The notes under the pieces: model-generated
Seen by the model: the letters and a program-made list of their open reading frames with translations, nothing else
Told to the model about the DNA's origin: nothing
Databases searched by the model: none
Assembly: GCA_035252155.1 (NCBI GenBank)
Contig: DATFDL010000743.1
Location: 1-19,803 of the forward strand
Source of the DNA: JAICLL01 sp035252155
Lineage (GTDB): Bacteria > Planctomycetota > Planctomycetia > Pirellulales > JAICIG01
Reading direction: 5' to 3'
Length of the DNA stretch: 19,803 nt
Shown here: positions 13,973-19,803 of the stretch, one piece after another
How positions within the stretch are numbered: position 1 is the first letter of the stretch
Layout: every line of letters starts with the position of its first letter
Program-made: the position numbers and the translations under genes

Positions 13973-15862
13973 TTATTCGGCGCCAGCCTTCGGTGCATAC
14001 AACCGGCCAATGCGCCGGCGGATCTCGGCATCGACGGATTGGAATCGCTGATCGGAAACGCCGCCGTACAAGCGGGTGAACTGTGCCTGGGTCAAGTTGT
14101 CTTTGAGGCCGTCGATCTTGGGCAAATGGCCGGCCACAGTGAACTGCTCGGCCAGGTTTTCCAACTCCAAGTCGCCCGCCTGTACGTGCCGGGCCAGGGC
14201 AATGCCCGACAGGTCGGCGCACCAGTCGCTAAAGCTGAAGCCGCTGCCGCCGCGGGCGTCGTGCAGTTCCTTGGCCAGTCCGGCGGCTTCGGCCGATTTT
14301 TCGCCGGCCATCGCCATGATCGCTGCCGAGAAAAAGAAATGTTGTCCCAGGTCGATCCTGCCGCGCATGGTCGGCTGGCGGAGCACGGCCAGGCGGGCCT
14401 GGCGTTGTTGGTCGGTTTCGATCTGCCGCACAAAGTCGCCCATTACCGGATATTTGCGCAAAGCCTCCGAACGGTCAATCGCGATCGCCAGTCCCAAAAA
14501 CAGCGCCTGCACGCGCACCGTGTCGGGTAGCTCGTCCGCCGCCGCCGCGGCCCTGCGCGCATAGCGTTCGGTGAGTTTCTCGCCGTCGGTGTCGGCTGCG
14601 GTCAACGACGAAGCCTCGGCCACTACCGCCCGCACCACGCTTTGCGCCGCCGAGCGGAGACTGTCGGGATCGCCGGCGGGGGCGGCGCCCGGCTGACCGG
14701 CATCGCCCGCGTTTTCCAACCAACTGAGAAGCTGGGGCGCGGTGTTGTCTTGCGGAACTGCGCGGGCCAACACGCCATAAAGCTCGGTCAGCCGTTGTCG
14801 GACGGGCGGAGTGGCATCGCCGATCGACGTGATGCTTCGCTCGGCCAACTCTTGGCCGACCATGCCGATGGCCAGGGTATTTAATGGGTCGATGCGCAGC
14901 CGCCGCCCACGGACATGCGGTTGCCCGTCGGCCAGCACCAGCCGCATGACTGAGTCGGGTTCAGGGCTATGCGCCGCGCCAAGATAATGGGCTAGTTCGT
15001 GTACGAGCAGCTCGCATCGCTCGCCTTCGGAAGCGCTGCCCGATGCTTCGCACAGCAGCAAGTGCGAGCGCAGCGGCCGCCGCGCCGCGCCCAGGTCGGC
15101 CCTGGCTTGGGGCAGCGGATGCTGGCACGTGAAACCGATCGCCAGGCGGGCGGGCGCGGGGCGGACGACTTTCTCGAATTCCTGATAGCTCATTTCAAAA
15201 TCGCGAATCGCGTCGTCCGACCGCCAGGTTCCCACGGCCACCACCTCGAAGCCGGCACAGCCATGCTTCTCGAAAATCTCGGAGGCCGCCGTCACGCGGT
15301 CGCGCAGTTGTTTTTCCCAGAAAAGCTGCGTGCCCGGATGGTCGTCGTCGACCAGTAGCTTGACCGGAATTCGGAAGGGCCGTCGATCGTGCAACCGTGG
15401 CGGTTTTTTAGCGGCGCGTCGTGCGCGACCGTCTTTAGCGCGCGGTTTGACTTTCGTGCCGCCAGCCTCATCGCCGCCGGTGTTCTCCGACGGTTCGTCA
15501 TTCGCCCCCTGGTCGCTGGCGCCGATGCCGATCTGGCCGAATTCGAGCTTGCCGCCCCGCTCGACTTCGTAAAAAAAATAGGCGGCGTTCGGCTTCAGAT
15601 CGAACTGCCGCTGCGAATCGCCCGCGCCGAATTCGAGTGCGCTGGCGTCGTCGACCGGCACCGCGATCACGCGGCCGGCTTCCAGCGTATGCGACGTCGC
15701 TTGCCCGTCAGCGCTCACGGTAGCGAACTGCACCGGGCGGGCCGCCTGATTGGCAAAAACGGCAACCGCCGCATCAGCCGATCGTGCGATGACGAAGCCG
15801 AACGAGAGGACCGCGAGCTGGAAAATGCGGCGGATGACCTTGGATGGGCGAAGAAAAGGCAT
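13973..15862 (-). CDS. Secreted metzincin-type zinc metalloprotease
   Basis: The 629-residue protein starts with a signal peptide (1 to about 31: RRIFQLAVLSFGFVIARSADA). An N-terminal region to about 110 is beta-rich, followed by a low-complexity linker (Asp/Glu/Gly, then Lys/Arg/Ala, about 115-165). The catalytic domain carries the full metzincin motif H288-E-L-A-H-Y-L-G-A-A-H298, with E289 as base and the third His after GxxH, and a likely Met-turn at S304-V-M306, although only eight residues past the motif. The C-terminal 300 residues are Ala-rich helices without a recognised domain. ATG 15862 is chosen over an open upstream frame because the signal peptide begins there. Metzincins cleave proteins outside the cytoplasm; the target is unknown. 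It is 125 bases downstream of the Nramp-like gene. Confidence 0.8.
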   Translation of the reverse strand: MPFLRPSKVIRRIFQLAVLSFGFVIARSADAAVAVFANQAARPVQFATVSADGQATSHTLEAGRVIAVPVDDASALEFGAGDSQRQFDLKPNAAYFFYEVERGGKLEFGQIGIGASDQGANDEPSENTGGDEAGGTKVKPRAKDGRARRAAKKPPRLHDRRPFRIPVKLLVDDDHPGTQLFWEKQLRDRVTAASEIFEKHGCAGFEVVAVGTWRSDDAIRDFEMSYQEFEKVVRPAPARLAIGFTCQHPLPQARADLGAARRPLRSHLLLCEASGSASEGERCELLVHELAHYLGAAHSPEPDSVMRLVLADGQPHVRGRRLRIDPLNTLAIGMVGQELAERSITSIGDATPPVRQRLTELYGVLARAVPQDNTAPQLLSWLENAGDAGQPGAAPAGDPDSLRSAAQSVVRAVVAEASSLTAADTDGEKLTERYARRAAAAADELPDTVRVQALFLGLAIAIDRSEALRKYPVMGDFVRQIETDQQRQARLAVLRQPTMRGRIDLGQHFFFSAAIMAMAGEKSAEAAGLAKELHDARGGSGFSFSDWCADLSGIALARHVQAGDLELENLAEQFTVAGHLPKIDGLKDNLTQAQFTRLYGGVSDQRFQSVDAEIRRRIGRLYAPKAGAE

Positions 15863-15931
15863 ACTCGCGCATTCTGACTGCTGGGCCAAGGGGTCGTCAA
15901 TCGGCGGTATCCGGGCAAGCGCGCACGGTAG

Positions 15932-15951
15932 CAGAATTCGTAAGAATTCTG
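15932..15951. repeat. Hairpin with 8-bp arms and GTAA loop
   Basis: CAGAATTC and GAATTCTG are exact complements around GTAA. It lies between the Nramp-like gene and the metzincin gene, 21 bases from a second hairpin. Confidence 0.6.
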
Positions 15952-15971
15952 GCCACGAGCGTCCGGGCAAC

Positions 15972-15991
15972 CTGACTTCTCATGAAGTCAG
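15972..15991 (-). terminator. Hairpin over the Nramp-like stop codon
   Basis: CTGACTTC (15972-15979) and GAAGTCAG (15984-15991) pair around four bases and span the TGA at 15990-15988. With the hairpin at 15932-15951 this makes two stem-loops after the carrier gene. There is no T-run, so termination is a guess; 3' end protection is an alternative. Confidence 0.4.
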
Positions 15992-17553
15992 CTACGGACC
16001 GATTGATACAGCACCAGCCCGAACATGCTCAGGTAGCACACGCCGCAGGCCAAGAGCCCCAGCCGGTGATACCAACGCGGACGCAGCTCGGGCGGTAACA
16101 GCCGGCAGTTGATCCACAACAGATGGAACGCCGTGCCGCCGATCGCGAGATTGTTGAGGTTGGCGATCACCAGCGTCATCAGCTTGGGCGTGCCGTAGGT
16201 GCTGAACAGGTAGGCGCAGACCGCCGACCAAAGCACGTAACCGCAGAGAATGGCGTAATAGATTCGCTTGACCTGGCCGCCCGACATCGTCTCGCGGATT
16301 CGCCGGCTGCCCGACCAGAGGATGTCAGTCCAGCGGCGGCTGAAATCATCGACGATCGACATCTGGCTGGGCAACATCACCGTCAGCCCGACGAGCACCG
16401 TGACGGTCCACAACAGCCGCGCGGCGAGCGACGAAATCCCTGGGGTATGGCGGACGCCGTCGGCGGTGATGAGCGACTGTGCCCACTCCAGATCGGCCCC
16501 CTGCAACTCGGAGTGGGGAGCGAACTGCAGCGACAACAAGGCGGGCAGCGCCATGCCCATAAAGCAGCCCGGCGCCCAGATGCACACCTGGTCGGTAAAG
16601 ACATATCGCCACCAGCCGCGCCAGCGGCGAACGTTCTCTTCGGTGAGCGAAAACACTTTGCCCAAATGGCTGAGCGAGATGCCGCGGCCGCCCACCGCGC
16701 TGGGAATGGCACCGACGGCGCCGCCCATGCCCCAACCCTTGTCGCGGACGAAATTGCCGTAGGTGGCGTTTGCCAGCCCACCGCCGCCGGCGTAGCCCGC
16801 AAAGGCGCCCAGCACGGCGATATCGACCACCACCGCCGGCCAGCCGCCCGTCGTCAGTCGATAGTCGAGCACGTTGAGTGTGGCCGGTCCCGTGGCGTCG
16901 ACGGTGGGCAAGTTGCCGAATTTGCCAAAGCCGCTCAGCACGAGCAGCCAGTTTTGCAGCGAGACAAAGCATAAGCCCATCAGCAAACAGAAGCCCAACA
17001 CGATCACCACCTTGGCCGTCATGACGGCCTGAAGCGTGTTGTAGATTTTGCCGCCCGCCAGCACCGGCAGCACCACCGCGAACAGCAGCAGATAGGCCAG
17101 CAGCGTGACCAGCCACCGATCGGCTTCGCCGGGCGGACGGTCAAGCATCAGCGCCGCCACCATCGCCGCGCCGTGCGTCGATAAGCCGGGAATGAGGGCG
17201 GGCAGATTCAGCAGCAGCACCGCGCCGATCCAAAACGTCGGCCCCGGCCGGGTGCGCATGAAACCGGTGAAGACCGGTTCGCCGCAATAGAGCGCGTACC
17301 GGCCACACTCCAGATTGTAAAAGACCTGCAATACGATGGCGATCGTGGCGATCCACATTAGTCCGCCGCCGTATCGCGCGGTGACCTCGGGACCCATCAA
17401 CCACTCGCCGCCGCCGATCTGGATGCCCATCATCACCACGCCCGGCCCGATGAAGCGCGTCCAGTGCCGCCACGACAGGGGCGGGGGTTTTGGTAGCTCG
17501 GCGAGCTGCCACGCGGGGAGACAGGTCTGCGGCAGCGGCACATCATCCCGCAT
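15988..17553 (-). CDS. Divergent Nramp-like membrane transporter
   Basis: The 521-residue protein has about 11-12 membrane helices. FIGPGVVMMGIQIGGGEWLM (34-53) corresponds to the first helix of Nramp/APC-fold carriers, where true Nramp proteins have the metal-binding DPGN; here the position reads QIGGGEW, so manganese or iron transport cannot be assumed. Further glycine-rich segments (FAGYAGGGGLANATYG) fit the LeuT fold. The family appears in planctomycetes under Nramp-like labels; substrate unknown. The start overlaps the end of the Gfo/Idh-like gene by 11 bases, which indicates translational coupling and a shared role. Confidence 0.75.
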   Translation of the reverse strand: MRDDVPLPQTCLPAWQLAELPKPPPLSWRHWTRFIGPGVVMMGIQIGGGEWLMGPEVTARYGGGLMWIATIAIVLQVFYNLECGRYALYCGEPVFTGFMRTRPGPTFWIGAVLLLNLPALIPGLSTHGAAMVAALMLDRPPGEADRWLVTLLAYLLLFAVVLPVLAGGKIYNTLQAVMTAKVVIVLGFCLLMGLCFVSLQNWLLVLSGFGKFGNLPTVDATGPATLNVLDYRLTTGGWPAVVVDIAVLGAFAGYAGGGGLANATYGNFVRDKGWGMGGAVGAIPSAVGGRGISLSHLGKVFSLTEENVRRWRGWWRYVFTDQVCIWAPGCFMGMALPALLSLQFAPHSELQGADLEWAQSLITADGVRHTPGISSLAARLLWTVTVLVGLTVMLPSQMSIVDDFSRRWTDILWSGSRRIRETMSGGQVKRIYYAILCGYVLWSAVCAYLFSTYGTPKLMTLVIANLNNLAIGGTAFHLLWINCRLLPPELRPRWYHRLGLLACGVCYLSMFGLVLYQSVRS

Positions 17554-18835
17554 CGGTATACCGCCCTCGAATGAACCCGCTGTCGGCGGGGGCCTGATAG
17601 CGAATGTCGAGCGCGGGACTGGCGATCGCCCGGCCCTCGGCCAGCGAGTGCAACGCCAGGTCGAGCATCGTGCTGGTCAGCAGCGTGCGCTCGACCGGGT
17701 ACGGCGGCTTACCCGTCGTGAAAAACTTTTCGATATTCGCCACCAGCGGATCGAAAAACTTCGCTCCCGGCGGGGCGGGCAGATAGAAATCGGTCGAGAC
17801 CAATTCGTCGTGTCCGGCGATGCGGCCGGCGAAATTCATGTCGGAGAGCTGCTCGGGCAGGTTCACCACCGCGCCCCGCGTGCCGTCGCGATAGTCAATG
17901 AGGATGGCCATCGGCTTGGGGACGTTTTCGCGCGGGTCGCCGATGTTGTAGCTGGGGCTGCGACCGGAGGCGGCGCGCAGCAAGTCCCAGGACCAGCGCC
18001 CCTGGTCGCCCGCTTTCCACACCGCTTCGCCCGACAGACATTCGACCGACCGCACGCCGGTCTCACCGCCTTTGCGACGCTCTAGCATGCACTGGAGCGA
18101 TTCGAGCGCATGAAATAAGTAAATCTCGGCGATGTTGCGGTCGTAGCCGTAGAGCAGCAGACCTTCGCGAAACGGCGTTTCGAGCGGCGGCTCGAGCTCG
18201 GGCCGCCGCCAGGTGACCGGCAACGACGATCCGGCCATCAACCCAAAACCCAGCTCGCGGGCCGTCTTGACCATCTCGGCAGCGCGGCGATGGTCGTACG
18301 AAAGGTGCTTATCGACAAATATCGGCACGCTGCGGCCGCTGCGCCGAAAGACTTCGACAATCTGCTGAAAGAACTCATAGCGCGGATAAAGGATTTGCCC
18401 GAATTCGTTCACCGGGTAATCGCCGTGCTCGCAGATTAGAAGCACGGCGTCGATGTCGAGCTGCTCACCGCCCAGGGCCTCGGCGACGGTTGCCGACAAT
18501 GCGATGTGATGGCGGCGGCAAACTTCACGCCCCAGGTCGTCGTCGGGATATTGGTCGTTGTACATGCGCACCAGCCGAAACGGCGGCTGATGATGAACGC
18601 CCTCGCGCGAATAACCATGAATGAAACGCCCAGCGATATGATAGGCGTGCGACTTATAGCGATAGATCGAGTTGATGGCCGCGACGCGGGGCAACGCTCG
18701 CTTGCCGACAGGCTGATCGTTGGCGAGCGAGGACACCGCGCGGCAAAACGGCGAGAAAACCGCCGCGCCGGCCGCGGTCATCAACATCCGCCGCCGTGAA
18801 AGCAAAGCTCGATTGTTTTCATCGCGAGTGTTCAT
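17543..18835 (-). CDS. Tat-exported protein with divergent Gfo/Idh/MocA-like fold
   Basis: The 430-residue protein opens with a Tat-type signal: SRRRMLMTAAGAAVFSPF at 13-30. The mature part resembles the Gfo/Idh/MocA oxidoreductase layout: VAAINSIY (51-58) at the place of the first strand, DAVLLICEHGDYP (129-141), then VDKHLSYDHRRAAEMVKTAR (174-193), like the family's EKP helix with Lys176 in the place of the catalytic Lys. The glycine-rich nucleotide loop is not canonical, so cofactor binding is doubtful. Planctomycetes hold many Tat-exported Gfo/Idh-like proteins of unknown substrate. The ATG at 18835 is preferred over an open frame to 18886 because it places the twin-arginine close to the N-terminus. 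It overlaps the carrier gene by 11 bases. Confidence 0.7.
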   Translation of the reverse strand: MNTRDENNRALLSRRRMLMTAAGAAVFSPFCRAVSSLANDQPVGKRALPRVAAINSIYRYKSHAYHIAGRFIHGYSREGVHHQPPFRLVRMYNDQYPDDDLGREVCRRHHIALSATVAEALGGEQLDIDAVLLICEHGDYPVNEFGQILYPRYEFFQQIVEVFRRSGRSVPIFVDKHLSYDHRRAAEMVKTARELGFGLMAGSSLPVTWRRPELEPPLETPFREGLLLYGYDRNIAEIYLFHALESLQCMLERRKGGETGVRSVECLSGEAVWKAGDQGRWSWDLLRAASGRSPSYNIGDPRENVPKPMAILIDYRDGTRGAVVNLPEQLSDMNFAGRIAGHDELVSTDFYLPAPPGAKFFDPLVANIEKFFTTGKPPYPVERTLLTSTMLDLALHSLAEGRAIASPALDIRYQAPADSGFIRGRYTDAG

Positions 18836-19108
18836 AGCCGTTCGCAAAGCCCTGCTGTCCGGTTTCAACTGTCCAACGGTGACCAATTGTCATTATGGGT
18901 AAGATAACTGGCGGCGGTAAAAGAAAAAACTAGCCAGGTTTTGCCCGCCATTTTGGACGGCCTGGAAGGCCATCCTCCCAAAGCCGCCGACCTCACGCGA
19001 CGAGCCGTCTTGCGTCCGCTCGCACTTCTTGCCACACTACGGCCCCCATTCCGCGCCCGCGGGATTTCCGCGGCGAGCACCGTCACGTCACATCGTCAGG
19101 TATCGCGA

Positions 19109-19738
19109 ATGCCCCGGCTGGTTTATCTCGGCTGGCTTGCTCTGGTTGCGCCCTGCGTGGGCTGCGGCGCGCCCTGGCTGATGGTGCGGCAGCCGAACCC
19201 GGTCTTCGTGCCCGTCGGCGATCCAGAACGTGTTTGGAACACCCTGGTCGACGTCGTCGACGACCACTTCCACATCAAGCGCGAAGAGCGGGTGCGCGTG
19301 GTCGATAACATGCTCATCAACGGACGTATCGAGACGTATCCGGAACCTAGCTCGGCACTGATCGAGTTTTGGCGCGGCGACACCGTTACGTTTTACGACA
19401 AGCTGGAAAGCACGTTCCAATCGTACCGCCGGCGGGCCGAGGTCGAAGTGACACCCGTCGAAGGGGGTTTCCAGGTTCAACTGGCGGTCTTTAAAGAGCT
19501 AGAGGATGTTCCCAAACCGGTCTCGGCGACCGCAGGCGCCGGCACGTTGCGGCACGACACCTCGCAGCGGCACGTGAAGATGGCCATCGGCCAGCAGCCG
19601 ACCGTGTCGGGCTGGATACCACAGGGCCGCGATCCGAATCTCGAGCAGAAGATGCTCAACAAGCTGTTGCTACGGCTGGGGGTCATGTCGCCTTGGACGT
19701 TGGTCGCTCCCGGCCCACTTCCCTACGCCGAAAACTAG
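19109..19738 (+). CDS. Probable lipoprotein of unknown function
   Basis: The 209-residue product begins MPRLVYLGWLALVAPCVGCG, a short signal with Cys at 16 and 19; CVGC is an imperfect lipobox, so membrane anchoring is likely but not certain. The mature part is mixed alpha/beta: DPERVWNTLVDVVDDHFHI looks like a helix pair, then beta-rich stretches INGRIETYP, YRRRAEVEVTPVEGGFQVQL. I recognise no family; the pattern recalls secreted planctomycete hypotheticals. It is divergent from the Tat-protein gene across 273 bases with no clear promoter. Upstream-extended translation to 18941 is not credible. The remaining 65 bases to the window end show nothing. Confidence 0.7.
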   Translation: MPRLVYLGWLALVAPCVGCGAPWLMVRQPNPVFVPVGDPERVWNTLVDVVDDHFHIKREERVRVVDNMLINGRIETYPEPSSALIEFWRGDTVTFYDKLESTFQSYRRRAEVEVTPVEGGFQVQLAVFKELEDVPKPVSATAGAGTLRHDTSQRHVKMAIGQQPTVSGWIPQGRDPNLEQKMLNKLLLRLGVMSPWTLVAPGPLPYAEN

Positions 19739-19803
19739 TTTCGGCACGAAAGTTTCAGGCACAGCGGCGGCCGATGTCATTGACGCCATTGGCAAAGTCT
19801 CTG

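Overview
The window is bacterial, GC-rich chromosome, most likely from a planctomycete of the Pirellulales type. The basis is the mix of lpxB, a long membrane pyrophosphatase, small membrane proteins opening with an R-x-Q-F-[ST]-L motif, a deacetylase fused to an FG-GAP repeat, a divergent Nramp-like carrier beside a Tat-exported Gfo/Idh-like protein, weak or absent Shine-Dalgarno sites, and many GC-rich palindromic repeats. The assignment is by family resemblance only; there is no marker such as rRNA here.

Layout. 1-3090 (minus): a secreted polysaccharide deacetylase running off the left edge, a nested inverted-repeat element, then lpxB of lipid A synthesis. 3392-6387 (plus): a 43-residue zinc-ribbon protein and hppA, a proton-pumping pyrophosphatase of the K+-independent sequence type. 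6398-6949 (minus): an AT-hook/HTH protein convergent with hppA, 10 bases apart. 6950-10800 is an accessory, decaying zone: an AT-rich patch with operator-like palindromes, tandem repeats, a dead VapBC-like toxin-antitoxin pair, a small unrecognised gene, tRNA-Asp(GTC), three small membrane-protein genes with a shared N-terminus plus a fourth broken one, and three inverted pairs of a 34-base repeat, one of which has become the tail of a reading frame. 10810-12501: two tiny convergent membrane proteins and a Spinster-like MFS transporter. 12558-13703: a 90-base inverted-repeat element, then a two-gene operon of a GmhA-like SIS protein and an adrenodoxin-type [2Fe-2S] ferredoxin. 13973-18835 (minus): a secreted metzincin protease, the Nramp-like carrier, and the Tat-exported Gfo/Idh-like protein whose end overlaps the carrier start by 11 bases. 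19109-19738 (plus): a possible lipoprotein.

Functionally the sound genes are mostly about the envelope: lipid A (LpxB), a possible heptose precursor step (the SIS protein), energised membranes (HppA), transport (MFS, Nramp-like), and exported enzymes (deacetylase, metzincin, Tat substrate). No phage, CRISPR or complete defence system is visible. The most interesting material is the 7-10.8 kb repeat and decay zone around tRNA-Asp, the SIS-ferredoxin pair, and the coupled Tat-protein/carrier pair.
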